Shown piece after piece: positions 32,943 through 41,984 of a stretch of DNA of 64,000 nucleotides. Made by a program: the position numbers and the translations under genes. Source of the stretch: Mucilaginibacter phyllosphaerae (lineage in GTDB: Bacteria > Bacteroidota > Bacteroidia > Sphingobacteriales > Sphingobacteriaceae). Numbering within the stretch: position 1 is the stretch's first letter; every line of letters starts with the position of its first letter. Below the pieces are notes generated by a model, which did no database searches, was not told where the DNA came from, and worked only from the letters and a program-made list of their open reading frames with translations. The stretch is from the NCBI RefSeq assembly GCF_004378255.1, contig NZ_SNQG01000003.1, positions 372,001 through 436,000 on the forward strand, in the 5' to 3' direction.

Positions 32943-33953
32943 ATGCAGCTTACTTACCAACCCTTTCAGCTACTGCTTAAGCATACGTTCACCATTGCCA
33001 AATTTTCGCGTACCAGTACGCCGTTAATGCTGGTGCAGCTAACGCACGCGGGGCAAACCGGCTACGGCGAAGCATCTATGGTGCCCTACATGGGCGAAAG
33101 CCACCAAAGCGCAGCAGCTTTTTTAAGTAAGGTAGATGTAAGGCAGTTTAAATACCCGTTTAATTTTGCAGCCATCACCCACTACCTGGATAGCCTTGCC
33201 CCCGGCCAGCCGGCCATTAAAGCTGCCATAGATATTGCCCTGCATGATCTGGATGGCAAATTACAGGGCCGGCCCTGCTGGCAGCTTTTGGGCAGCGATG
33301 CTGCAAAAATGCCCGTAACCAGTTACACTATCGGTATAGATACAAAAGACGTTATGCTGCAAAAGGTAAAAGAAGCCGAAGGGTTAAAAGTGATCAAAGT
33401 AAAGCTTGGCCGCGATAGTGATAAGGAGTTGATAGAAACCATCCGCTCGGTTAGCGCGGTGCCGCTTTATGTGGATGCCAACCAGGGCTGGACCGACCGC
33501 CAACAAAGCCTGGACCTAATCTACTGGCTGCAGGAGCAAGGCGTACAACTGATAGAGCAGCCGATGCCAAAGGCAGATACCGATGGCAACGCCTGGATCA
33601 CCGAACACAGCCCTATCCCCATCATAGGCGACGAGGCCGTACAACGCCTGGCCGATGTAGATGCAGCCAAAGGCGTTTATCACGGCATCAATATTAAGCT
33701 CATGAAATCTGCCGGGATGTACGAGGCCAAACAAATGATAAATAGGGCGCGGGAACTGGGCCTCAAAATATTGATAGGCTGCATGAGCGAAACCAGCTGC
33801 GCCACCCTGGCTGCCGCCGCCCTGGCCCCACAATGCGATTGGGCCGACCTGGACGGGCCTTTGTTAACAACCAATAACCCTTACCCAATGCCGCTAATGG
33901 CAGATGGTAAATGGGTGTTGCCTGCTGATGCCGGCCTGGGATTAACTGTTTAG
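32943..33953 (+). CDS. Dipeptide epimerase (enolase superfamily)
   Basis: A 336-residue enzyme of the muconate-lactonizing subgroup of the enolase superfamily, most likely L-Ala-D/L-Glu epimerase acting on murein-derived dipeptides. The catalytic Lys pair is in IKVKLG and NIKLMKSAG, metal ligands are in YVDANQGWT, LIEQPMP and IIGDEAVQ, and substrate contacts in GCMSETSC. Length is typical. A TAGCTTTG box lies 11 bases upstream of ATG 32943. Role in peptidoglycan peptide recycling is inferred from the family; other dipeptide specificities occur within it. Confidence 0.85.
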   Translation: MQLTYQPFQLLLKHTFTIAKFSRTSTPLMLVQLTHAGQTGYGEASMVPYMGESHQSAAAFLSKVDVRQFKYPFNFAAITHYLDSLAPGQPAIKAAIDIALHDLDGKLQGRPCWQLLGSDAAKMPVTSYTIGIDTKDVMLQKVKEAEGLKVIKVKLGRDSDKELIETIRSVSAVPLYVDANQGWTDRQQSLDLIYWLQEQGVQLIEQPMPKADTDGNAWITEHSPIPIIGDEAVQRLADVDAAKGVYHGINIKLMKSAGMYEAKQMINRARELGLKILIGCMSETSCATLAAAALAPQCDWADLDGPLLTTNNPYPMPLMADGKWVLPADAGLGLTV

Positions 33954-33964
33954 TTGAGCAAACA

Positions 33965-33996
33965 AAAACGGCCGCCGGCAGGATCTCTCGGCGGCC
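33965..33996 (-). terminator. Terminator of the receptor/PepSY operon
   Basis: GGCCGCCG (33970-33977) and CGGCGGCC (33989-33996) form a perfect 8-bp G+C stem. On the minus strand the stem is followed by GTTTTTG, as expected for a terminator of the operon ending at 34024. Confidence 0.75.
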
Positions 33997-34023
33997 ATAC
34001 CATCATGGTGGCTTTTATACATT

Positions 34024-35202
34024 CTAAGAAACCTGCACCTGCCGCTTATGCGTTTTATGGTGCACCGCGCCGCGGACCCTGCTTGTTTTAGATTTTGCCT
34101 TTTTACGTTTGCCCAGCCAGATGATGAGCCCGGTAACGGGCAGGCTGGCGCAGATGAGGCTGGCTAAAAAGGCGATGATCTTAGTAGTAAAGCCGCCTAT
34201 TTGCCCTACATGGATATCGTAGTTCATCTCGTTAAGTTTAAGGCCCGGGCTTTTTTTATCGTAGATGTATGATTTTAGCAGCTTGCCGCTGTATTTATCA
34301 AACTCGAAACCGGTAGCGTGCGAATAGTGCATGGATTTTGCATAGCCCCCAACGCCGATAGCGCCGGAAACAGCCGGATCGTTATGGATCAAAAACATTT
34401 CGGCCTCGGGCACCTGCTTTAAAGCGTGGGCAAATGCCAGGTCGACCACCGGCTGGCTGGCAAGGCCGGCTTTTTTAAGCGAGTCGGACTTGGGCTCGGT
34501 CACTTCATCTGTGTAGGTAATTTTTTTACCGATGTTAGCGGTGTTGTAAATGGCCCTGCTTACGGGCTCGAATGCGATGGCCAGGCCGGTTACCGATAGT
34601 ATGATGGCGATGGAAGTAGCATAAAAGCCCAGCACGTTATGCAGGTCATAATTAACCCTTCGCCAGCGGCCGCCCCATTTAATGGTAAAGCTGCGTTTGC
34701 GGTCGCTTTTACGTTTGGGCCACCACAGGATAAGCCCCGTTATCATGATCGCCATAAAGATTATAACCGATACGCCCACTATCCACTTGCCAATAGCCGG
34801 CGGCAGCAGCAGGTATAAATGTATATACTCTACAATAATAAAAAAGTTGGTTTGCGGCTTTTGTGTATAGGTGATAACGCCGGTGTATGGGTTTAGGTAA
34901 ACATATTCCAGCCCGGCCTTACCAGAGTTGGCCAGCACGCCTGCGGGGCGGTTTTTACCGTAAAAAAAAATATAGTCGTTAGTAGCTTGGGGGTACTTTT
35001 GTTTAACTACATGAAGCAGCTCGGAGGGCTTTAAATAAGGCTTGTTTTGCACTGCCACATGGCGGTAATCATACAGCGCATCCTGTATCTCGTCCTGAAA
35101 GCAGAAGATACAGCCGGTGATACTCACTATAAACACCACAAGCCCGGAGATAAATCCGAGCCAGCGGTGGCAAAAAAGTAATACTTTTTTAAATGGGGTC
35201 AT
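34024..35202 (-). CDS. PepSY-associated transmembrane protein
   Basis: A 392-residue inner-membrane protein of the PepSY_TM family (iron-uptake associated). It opens with a short cytoplasmic piece and a first helix (RWLGFISGLVVFIVSITGCIF), has a PepSY-type periplasmic part (residues about 60-110), two helices around residues 130-160, a further one near 190-210 (VLGFYATSIAIILSVTGLAIAF) and a last one near 345-370, ending in a very basic tail. Such proteins are often encoded with TonB-dependent siderophore receptors and are thought to act as ferric-siderophore reductases. It starts two bases after the upstream receptor stop, so is the last gene of a three-gene operon. Confidence 0.88.
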   Translation of the reverse strand: MTPFKKVLLFCHRWLGFISGLVVFIVSITGCIFCFQDEIQDALYDYRHVAVQNKPYLKPSELLHVVKQKYPQATNDYIFFYGKNRPAGVLANSGKAGLEYVYLNPYTGVITYTQKPQTNFFIIVEYIHLYLLLPPAIGKWIVGVSVIIFMAIMITGLILWWPKRKSDRKRSFTIKWGGRWRRVNYDLHNVLGFYATSIAIILSVTGLAIAFEPVSRAIYNTANIGKKITYTDEVTEPKSDSLKKAGLASQPVVDLAFAHALKQVPEAEMFLIHNDPAVSGAIGVGGYAKSMHYSHATGFEFDKYSGKLLKSYIYDKKSPGLKLNEMNYDIHVGQIGGFTTKIIAFLASLICASLPVTGLIIWLGKRKKAKSKTSRVRGAVHHKTHKRQVQVS

Positions 35203-35204
35203 AC

Positions 35205-37670
35205 TTATAATTTATACGATGCACTTAGTACAAACTGGCGTAAACGTTGCGGGTTAATGGTAGTATAACCTGTATAGTATTCTTTATTAGTAAGGTTATT
35301 AACGCTTAAGCCAAAACGGTATTTTGCCTTTGCATAAAACAGGTTACTATTTAATATGGTATAGGCCGGCAATTCAAAAGTACCCTGGCTTACGCTGTTA
35401 ATGATTTTGTTTGCGCTGGCATAGTTACCACCAAACCCTATACCCAGGCCTTTAAGTGCCGTTTCGGGTAAACGATAGCTTGCATAAAAATTGGCCAGGT
35501 ATGGTGAACCTGCCGTATTTGGGCGAAGGCCCTGTACATCTGCATCAGCTTTGGTGAATTTAGAATCATTATATGAAAAACCGGCAATGATGTTAACAGA
35601 AGCTATTGGGTTGGCAATAATTTCGGCTTCAAAACCTTTGCTCTGCTGTGTACCATCTTGCACCTGTATCGCTTGCGCCCCAGAGCCTGGCAGTGTACGT
35701 AATACATTGGTTAGGTTAATGCGGTAGTAGCTTAAGGTACCGTTTAATTTGCCATTAAATAAGGCCATTTTAACACCCCCTTCAATTTGCGTAGCATTTT
35801 GAATTTTAGGTGTAACCGTTTGGCCGGCAGCATCTGTATATGGTGTTAAGTTTTGGAAACCGTTCTGATAGTTTGCAAATAACGATAAAGCCTCTTTAAT
35901 TGGTTGATAGATCAATCCGAATTTAGGAGAAAATGCAGTTTGGCTAAATGGTTCGGCTGTTTGTGTACCTGTAACGCTGTAGTTGCCTTTGTTCTCAAAA
36001 CGGTCTACACGGATCCCGGCAGATGCAATTAACCTGTCGGTAATATTTACCACGTCAGACGCGTATGCGCTGTACGTATTGGTTTTGTAAATGTAAGGAT
36101 AGGCCGCAGCAGGATTATAAACGTTGGCATCAACCAATATCTTGTTAAACGATCCGTAATCATAAGTAGGGTTGTTAATAGGGGCAACACCATACGCGCC
36201 GCCGTAATATATCTGGTTAGAGTTTTGGCGTTGAAAATCTAAACCAACCACAAAACGGTGGCGGGTGGTACCGATGTTAAAATCGCCGTTAATGTTTTCC
36301 TGGATCTCTATTGCATTAAGCTTGCTATGAAAGGTAGATTGGTCCATCAGGGCGACGTAGTTTGCTTCACCTGGCAGGTCTGGCGTACCCGGTGCATAAA
36401 CAGCAGCCCTTGCATCAGTAACTAAATAAAAATAGGGGCTTGCACCATTAGAATAACTGTTTGAAGAAGAGAAAACAGTTTGTGATGTAAGCTTATCAGA
36501 GAATTTGTAGTTAACTGTTGCAAAATAGTTAGTGCTGCGGCTAAATGATTTGATATCATCATTTACATATGCGTTTTTGTAATTGATGTTTAAGTCGCTT
36601 ACTTTACTAACACCCAATGCTTTTGGTGACGAAAGATAGTCAAAGAAGAAGAAAGGTTTAGCAGAATTACGCCCGACAAATACTTCACTTTCTAATAAGA
36701 AAGATAATTTATCATTGGCTTTAATAGCCAAACTTGGTGCAACAGCAAAATTGCGGCTTTGGCCGTAGTTTTGGAAACTGCCTTCGTAGTTGTAGGCAGA
36801 ATTTAAACGTAATGCAACGTTTGTACCCAGCGGGGTGTTCAGATCAATAGTTGTGCGGCTAAGGTCATAGCTGCCCACCGTGTGGCCAACTTCTAAACCA
36901 AAACTGTCATAAGGTTTTTTGGTTACCCTGTTTATTAAACCACCAAATGAAGTTAAGGTACTGCCAAACAAGGTAGCAGAGGGGCCTTTTATCACTTCAA
37001 TTTTATCGATGTTAACAGCATCAATGCCGCTGGTAATCAAGCCTGCAATGCCGTTACGTAAGCGGGTTTGGGTAACAAAACCACGTAAGGTAAAGTAACC
37101 GCCGCCATCGCCGGCACGGCCTGTTGCATCCCACATTTTTTGAATGCCGGGTGCATTTCTAAGGGCATCTTCAACATTAAAAACGTTTTGCTCCTTCAAA
37201 AGCTCGCTGGTAACCACACTGTAGCTTTGCGCATTTTCAAGGTTATTTAAGGGTATTTTAGCTACATCAACACTCATTTTACGGGTAAAGCGGTTTGCCC
37301 TGTTGGCAATTACATTCACCTCTATCAGTTGCGACTGGCTGGCGCGTACCGTAATTTGCGGTACGGTAACGGTTTGCCCGGCGGTTACGGTAACCGGCAC
37401 TTCCACGCGCTCTACACCTACATAGGATATAATTATTTTATAAGAGCCTGCCGGGGCTTTAAAGGCATACTCGCCGTTGGCTTTGGTAACCGTGCCGTAG
37501 CTGGTGCCTTCCAGGCCGATAGAAACATTATCTGCCGGTTGGTTATTATTGGCAACAACCTTACCTTGTATAGTGCCTTTATTCTGGGCAAGCAGGCTTG
37601 CGGGGTTTAAAAGGGTAAGCAGTACCAAAACAGCTGCAAGTAGTTTAATTAAGGGTAGTGATCTTTTCAT
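35205..37670 (-). CDS. TonB-dependent siderophore receptor (second in operon)
   Basis: An 821-residue outer-membrane receptor. After a signal peptide (MKRSLPLIKLLAAVLVLLTLLNPASLLAQ) comes a carboxypeptidase-regulatory-like domain (about residues 30-115), a plug domain (SVVTSELLKEQNVFNVEDAL, IEVIKGPSATLFG) and a 22-strand barrel ending in LSASYKL. The plug start SYSVVTSELL and the GxLINRVTKKP segment are those of FhuA/FecA-like siderophore receptors. The ATG at 37670 is preferred over an upstream extension to 37712 because it begins the signal peptide. It follows the other receptor gene by 25 bases; similar in plan but clearly different in sequence, so an old duplication or separate specificities. 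Confidence 0.92.
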   Translation of the reverse strand: MKRSLPLIKLLAAVLVLLTLLNPASLLAQNKGTIQGKVVANNNQPADNVSIGLEGTSYGTVTKANGEYAFKAPAGSYKIIISYVGVERVEVPVTVTAGQTVTVPQITVRASQSQLIEVNVIANRANRFTRKMSVDVAKIPLNNLENAQSYSVVTSELLKEQNVFNVEDALRNAPGIQKMWDATGRAGDGGGYFTLRGFVTQTRLRNGIAGLITSGIDAVNIDKIEVIKGPSATLFGSTLTSFGGLINRVTKKPYDSFGLEVGHTVGSYDLSRTTIDLNTPLGTNVALRLNSAYNYEGSFQNYGQSRNFAVAPSLAIKANDKLSFLLESEVFVGRNSAKPFFFFDYLSSPKALGVSKVSDLNINYKNAYVNDDIKSFSRSTNYFATVNYKFSDKLTSQTVFSSSNSYSNGASPYFYLVTDARAAVYAPGTPDLPGEANYVALMDQSTFHSKLNAIEIQENINGDFNIGTTRHRFVVGLDFQRQNSNQIYYGGAYGVAPINNPTYDYGSFNKILVDANVYNPAAAYPYIYKTNTYSAYASDVVNITDRLIASAGIRVDRFENKGNYSVTGTQTAEPFSQTAFSPKFGLIYQPIKEALSLFANYQNGFQNLTPYTDAAGQTVTPKIQNATQIEGGVKMALFNGKLNGTLSYYRINLTNVLRTLPGSGAQAIQVQDGTQQSKGFEAEIIANPIASVNIIAGFSYNDSKFTKADADVQGLRPNTAGSPYLANFYASYRLPETALKGLGIGFGGNYASANKIINSVSQGTFELPAYTILNSNLFYAKAKYRFGLSVNNLTNKEYYTGYTTINPQRLRQFVLSASYKL

Positions 37671-37695
37671 TATATATGATTTGATTAAGGGAATA

Positions 37696-40062
37696 TTAAA
37701 ATCTGTAGCCAAGGCTTACGCGAACGGTTGTTGGGGGTTCGGCCTGCCAGGTATAAACGGTGCGGCCTGTTGCGCTCAGGTAATCTTCGTGCCCGCCCGA
37801 ATACAGGTAGGTGTTTAAAACGTTGTTTACGTTAACCGCAACGCTAACTTTTTTAAGCTGATAAGATGCACCGGCATCCAGGCGAAAATAGTTCGGCAGA
37901 TCTGACGTGCCGGTACCCAGGCTCCAGGGGATGCGGTTTAACTGCCACTGATAACCGGTAGACAGGCCTAAGCCCTTTAACGTACCGCGCTGTAAACGGT
38001 AAGTAAGCCAGGTATTGGTAACGTGTTTGGCAAAACCGGGTACCGGGTTGCCTATGTTAGCCGGATCGGTATCTTTAGAGATCCTGGAATCGGTATAGGC
38101 ATAATTGGCCATTAAACTTAAGCCGGGGATGATCTCGCCGCGGGCGTCAAATTCAATACCACGGGTTTTGGTTTGGCCCAATTGTACAACAAAATTGGTG
38201 TTTGGCCTGTCGGGATCTGCAACCAGCTGATTATTTTTAAGGATCTGGTAAGCAGATAAAGAAGTACTCCATTTGCCATCAAACCAATCGCGCTTTAAAC
38301 CTAATTCCATATTGTTACCCGTAATTGGTTTAACATCCCCGCCGCCGAATATCGAACCGGTTTGCGGCACGAAAGATTGATCGTATAAAGCATATGCGCT
38401 GGTTGCCTTATCTATAGAATAGCTGATACCTACCCTTGGCGAAAACTTGTTTGCTGTTGTATCGTCAACTACGTGGGTATAGCGCGCAGCAATTGTTAAG
38501 CGCAACTTCTCATTAAAAAAGCCCAACTCATCCTGTATGTAGCCCGACTGGTATTTTTGCACTGATTCTGCATCCGCACCACGCTGGCTAAGTGGTGTTG
38601 TGCGGTCAAATGAAGGCAAAGTAACGGCTGCGTTGTTGGGATTATAAATATTGAAAGGTGTAACCGGATCAAGGGATGCAGATTGAAAATAATCTGCGAT
38701 GTAATACTTGTAACCAACATCCAGGCCGCCTAAAATGCGGTGGTTAACTGCGCCTGTCTTCAATTCGCCGTTTACAAAAGCCTGGGCAAATTTATTTTTG
38801 TTAACCGCATCCCATAAACCCAAATTACGGGAGATATTGCCATTATCTTCAATATAATCTATCCAATAGCTGTACGCATTTTGGATGTATTTAAAATAAG
38901 CGCCCTGTACGGTAGCCTTCCATTTATTGCTGAATTTATGTTCGTAGGTTAAAAATGCGCTGTAGTCTTTTATATCTGATGAAGGTGAGTTAGCCGGTGC
39001 GTTGGTAAAATTGCGCGGCAGGCTTGCATAACCATCTGTAGAGAAAAGGTAGGCGGTGCCAAAAGCGTTCATCCGCTGCTGCTGATAAGTATATTCGGCT
39101 GTTAAGGTGTTGTTATCATCAAATTTATAACGCAGAACAGGGGCAATAGCCAGGCGGTTGGTAAAATCATACGGGCGGAAAGATTCAGAATTTTGGCCCA
39201 TTAAGTTTAAACGGTATTGCAGTTTACCGTCGCCGGTTAGCTTACCGTCAAAATCGGCAGTGGCACGGTAGGTATTAAAACTGCCCGCCGTAAAACTGAA
39301 CGCCTGGCTGGTTACACCTGTAGGCTTTTTAGTAACCACGTTATAAAAGCCCGATGGGTTACCATTAGCCAGCATAAAACCAGCAGGCCCTTTTACAAAT
39401 TCTATCCGGTCTACAAAAGACATGTCTTCGGTCAGCGGCCCCCAGGTAGCCTCCACGTTCATCCCGTTACGGAAAGCGGCTAACCTGTCGCCGCGGGCGT
39501 TTACACGGGCATAGTTGCCCCAATGCTCCTGCATAGTTAAACCGCTTACATTGCGTGATACGCCCTCCAGCATGTTAAATATTTGCTGTTCTTTAATTTG
39601 CTCGTTGCTAATTACCTGTATGTTTTGCGGTATCTGCAGTAAAGGCTGATTAAGGCGCAGGCTTGGCGAAGGGTTGTCTATTTTAAATTTTTGCTTGTTA
39701 CCGGCTATTATTACTTCCTTTAGCTCGCTGGCGTTTTCCTTCAGTATAAAGTTTAGGGTGATGACAGCGCCAGCGGTTACGGTAATGTTTTTTTCATCTT
39801 TCATCAGGCCTACCGCAGATACGCTGATGATGTAATTACCCGGTTTAACCTTAAACTGAAAGTTGCCGTAACCATCTGTCATGGTGCCTGCTGCTGTATT
39901 TTTTAACCCTACAGATACGGCTGCGGCCGGCTGCCCGTCGGATGTTTGGATATTACCCCTTACAGTGCCATTTTGTTGCGCTACAGCAACAGTTACCATA
40001 ACCAAAAGCAGCAGTACACATAAAATAAGTTTGGAGCTAAAAAAGGTATTCCTTATCATCAT
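37696..40062 (-). CDS. TonB-dependent siderophore receptor (first in operon)
   Basis: A 788-residue outer-membrane receptor: signal peptide around residues 1-28, an N-terminal regulatory-like domain (GTVRGNIQTSDGQPAAAVSV onward, to about residue 110), plug with IQVISNEQIKEQQIFNMLEG and RIEFVKGPAGFMLANG, and a beta barrel ending in VRVSLGYRF. These are the marks of ferric-siderophore uptake via TonB. ATG at 40062 (MMIRNTFF) is chosen; a TTG further up at 40077 is less likely. A promoter with both boxes lies just upstream, making this the first gene of an operon with the second receptor and the PepSY protein. Iron regulation is likely but no Fur-type box was verified. Confidence 0.92.
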   Translation of the reverse strand: MMIRNTFFSSKLILCVLLLLVMVTVAVAQQNGTVRGNIQTSDGQPAAAVSVGLKNTAAGTMTDGYGNFQFKVKPGNYIISVSAVGLMKDEKNITVTAGAVITLNFILKENASELKEVIIAGNKQKFKIDNPSPSLRLNQPLLQIPQNIQVISNEQIKEQQIFNMLEGVSRNVSGLTMQEHWGNYARVNARGDRLAAFRNGMNVEATWGPLTEDMSFVDRIEFVKGPAGFMLANGNPSGFYNVVTKKPTGVTSQAFSFTAGSFNTYRATADFDGKLTGDGKLQYRLNLMGQNSESFRPYDFTNRLAIAPVLRYKFDDNNTLTAEYTYQQQRMNAFGTAYLFSTDGYASLPRNFTNAPANSPSSDIKDYSAFLTYEHKFSNKWKATVQGAYFKYIQNAYSYWIDYIEDNGNISRNLGLWDAVNKNKFAQAFVNGELKTGAVNHRILGGLDVGYKYYIADYFQSASLDPVTPFNIYNPNNAAVTLPSFDRTTPLSQRGADAESVQKYQSGYIQDELGFFNEKLRLTIAARYTHVVDDTTANKFSPRVGISYSIDKATSAYALYDQSFVPQTGSIFGGGDVKPITGNNMELGLKRDWFDGKWSTSLSAYQILKNNQLVADPDRPNTNFVVQLGQTKTRGIEFDARGEIIPGLSLMANYAYTDSRISKDTDPANIGNPVPGFAKHVTNTWLTYRLQRGTLKGLGLSTGYQWQLNRIPWSLGTGTSDLPNYFRLDAGASYQLKKVSVAVNVNNVLNTYLYSGGHEDYLSATGRTVYTWQAEPPTTVRVSLGYRF

Positions 40063-40092
40063 TCTTATTAAGACCAATTATAAATAATGCCG

Positions 40093-40123
40093 CAAATGTA
40101 CAATGCAGCTATTAGTTATGCAA
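40093..40123 (-). promoter_or_regulatory. Promoter of the siderophore receptor operon
   Basis: On the minus strand TTG (40123-40121), 20 bases, then TACATTTG (40100-40093) match the Bacteroidota promoter. The message would start near 40088, about 25 bases before the ATG at 40062. Confidence 0.68.
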
Positions 40124-40188
40124 GCTATTTAGAATAATTATAAACAATAAGCTGATAGAAGCTAATATTTGTGTATAATTGACACAAT

Positions 40189-40713
40189 ATGAAACGGATA
40201 GCTATTGACATGGATGAGGTTGTGGCTGATGCCATTGGCCGGTTTGCCGAGTGGTACAAGCGTGATTACGGGATAGAGTTTACCGCCAAACAGCTAAATA
40301 CCACCCCATTTGAGAACTTGATAGACCCCACCCATAACGGGTTTATCAAGGCCGCCGTTTATCATGACGATTTTTTTAAAGACCTTGCCGTAATACCAGG
40401 CTGTAAAGAAGTGATCAAAGACCTTTATCAGCATTACGAGCTATTTTTTACCACAGCGGCCATGGAGTTCCCTAATTCGCTGTTGCCCAAACTGGCCTGG
40501 CTGGGTGAGCATTTCCCGTACATATTATGGACAAACATTGTTTTTTGCGGCGACAAAAGTATTATTAATGCCGATTACCTGATAGATGACAATGTAAAGC
40601 ATTTTAAACGTTTTATAGGGCAGGGAATATTGTTTACAGCATCGCATAATCACGATGTGCAGTGGGATGTACGTGTAAATAACTGGCAGCAAATAAGGGA
40701 GCTGCTGCTGTAA
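40189..40713 (+). CDS. 5'(3')-deoxyribonucleotidase family (NT5C-type HAD phosphatase)
   Basis: A 174-residue HAD-superfamily phosphatase of the NT5C type, expected to dephosphorylate nucleoside monophosphates. The nucleophile motif is IAIDMDEVVADAIGR (DxDxV), motif II lies in ELFFTTAAME, and the acidic motif IV is DYLIDDNVKHFKRF. There is no signal peptide. Length is typical for bacterial members. Its stop (40713) abuts the convergent ruvC stop (40714) with no spacer. The substrate is inferred from family only. Confidence 0.85.
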   Translation: MKRIAIDMDEVVADAIGRFAEWYKRDYGIEFTAKQLNTTPFENLIDPTHNGFIKAAVYHDDFFKDLAVIPGCKEVIKDLYQHYELFFTTAAMEFPNSLLPKLAWLGEHFPYILWTNIVFCGDKSIINADYLIDDNVKHFKRFIGQGILFTASHNHDVQWDVRVNNWQQIRELLL

Positions 40714-41313
40714 TTACTTTTTAGCCGGTGCGCTAACCCGGGCCGCATTATCCTTTACAAATGCCTCCCAGCCCGAATGGCTTTTTTTACTGGTTACCTT
40801 ACCGCCCCTTGCAACCGGTATTTTTTGGAACGAATGGCAAACCGCTACGGCCAGGCCATCGGTAGCATCTAAAAATTCCGGGGTTTCGTTAAACTTCAGT
40901 ATGGTTTGCAGCATGGCGGCAACCTGCTCTTTGGTGGCGCTGCCATTCCCGGTGATAGACTGCTTTATTTTACGCGGCGAATACTCTGTAATGATCACAT
41001 TGCGGGATAAGGCTGCGGCCATACAAACCCCCTGCGCACGGCCCAGTTTTAACATCACCTGTATATTTTTACCATAAAAGGGCGCTTCTATCGCCAGGCA
41101 ATCGGGTTTGTAGGTATCTATCAGGGCAACGGTTTTTTCAAATATGCGCTGCAGCTTTAGCATGTGGTCGTCAATCTTATCCATTTTAACCACGCCAAGG
41201 CTTATCAATTCAACCTTGGGGCCTTTCTCCAGCACCAGGCCATAACCCATTACAGAAGTGCCGGGGTCAATCCCTAAAATAATCCGCTCTGTATGGTTTG
41301 CCGGTTCTATCAT
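40714..41313 (-). CDS. ruvC: Crossover junction endodeoxyribonuclease RuvC
   Basis: A 199-residue Holliday-junction resolvase acting with RuvAB in recombination repair. Catalytic acidic residues are in ILGIDPGTSVMGYG (first Asp), LAIEAPFYGKN (Glu) and FLDATDGLAVAVCH (last Asp pair with His). The C-terminal tail after about residue 160 is a basic extension common in this phylum. A TAGTTTTG box ends eight bases upstream of the ATG at 41313, so the message may start almost at the start codon. The gene lies 19 bases after the aat stop and ends flush with the convergent nucleotidase gene. Confidence 0.95.
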   Translation of the reverse strand: MIEPANHTERIILGIDPGTSVMGYGLVLEKGPKVELISLGVVKMDKIDDHMLKLQRIFEKTVALIDTYKPDCLAIEAPFYGKNIQVMLKLGRAQGVCMAAALSRNVIITEYSPRKIKQSITGNGSATKEQVAAMLQTILKFNETPEFLDATDGLAVAVCHSFQKIPVARGGKVTSKKSHSGWEAFVKDNAARVSAPAKK

Positions 41314-41320
41314 TTGTTTA

Positions 41321-41328
41321 CAAAACTA
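41321..41328 (-). promoter_or_regulatory. Candidate -7 box of ruvC
   Basis: The minus strand reads TAGTTTTG, matching TAnnTTTG, and ends eight bases before the ruvC ATG. No -33 box is visible at the expected distance. Confidence 0.45.
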
Positions 41329-41332
41329 AGGT

Positions 41333-41971
41333 TTAGGCAATGGTTTTAGGCAGCATAGCCATATATTCTTTACGGGATACCATACCGGCACCCATGCTTT
41401 CCAGGTGTTCGGTATAAACCTGGCAGTCTATCAGTTGGTACCTGCCTGTATTGCAAAGCCATATCAGCGCCGTTTTTGAGGCGTTATTTACCAGGCTAAA
41501 CATGCTTTCGCCACAAAAAATATTGCCGGCAGCTACGCCATACAAGCCGCCAACCAGGCTGCCGCCCTGCCATACTTCTATGGAGTTCGCATGCCCTTGC
41601 AGGTGTAAATTTAAATAGGCTGCTTTCATATCGGGGGTTATCCAGGTGCCATCCTGCCCGTTGCGTTGTACAGATGAACAGGCCGATACCACCTCGTTAA
41701 AGCAGGTATCCATCGTAACCGTAAACACGCCGCTCCGTAAGATCCTGTGCATAGATTTTGATATTTTTAGCTGTTGGGGATACAGCACAAACCGCTCATG
41801 CGGCGAATACCAGAGGATAGGTTCGCCCTCGCTATACCAGGGGAATATGCCATTATGGTAAGCCAGCAGCAGGCGTTGGGTACTCAGGTCGCCGCCTACG
41901 GCTAACAGCCCGTCATCTTCTGCAAGCGCCGGGTTCGGGAACAATAAACGCTCATCAAGCCGGAATATCAT
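41333..41971 (-). CDS. aat: Leucyl/phenylalanyl-tRNA--protein transferase
   Basis: A 212-residue enzyme that transfers Leu or Phe from tRNA to proteins with N-terminal Arg or Lys, marking them for ClpAP degradation (N-degron pathway). Family blocks are FPNPALAEDDGLLAVGGDLS, LLLAYHNGIFPWYSEGEPILWYSP (active-site pocket, given here only as FPWYSEGEPILWYSP), GTWITPDMKAAYLNLH, HANSIEVWQ and GGLYGVAAGNIFCGESMFS. The ATG at 41971 gives MIFRLDERLLFPNP. A TAATTTTG box ends six bases upstream. The gene is ten bases after the DUF3857 gene stop and may also be read through from that operon. Confidence 0.95.
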   Translation of the reverse strand: MIFRLDERLLFPNPALAEDDGLLAVGGDLSTQRLLLAYHNGIFPWYSEGEPILWYSPHERFVLYPQQLKISKSMHRILRSGVFTVTMDTCFNEVVSACSSVQRNGQDGTWITPDMKAAYLNLHLQGHANSIEVWQGGSLVGGLYGVAAGNIFCGESMFSLVNNASKTALIWLCNTGRYQLIDCQVYTEHLESMGAGMVSRKEYMAMLPKTIA

Positions 41972-41976
41972 ACCGG

Positions 41977-41984
41977 CAAAATTA
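41977..41984 (-). promoter_or_regulatory. Candidate -7 box of aat
   Basis: The minus strand reads TAATTTTG, overlapping the stop codon of the DUF3857 gene and ending six bases before the aat ATG. It would give a leaderless aat message. No -33 box is evident. Confidence 0.4.
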
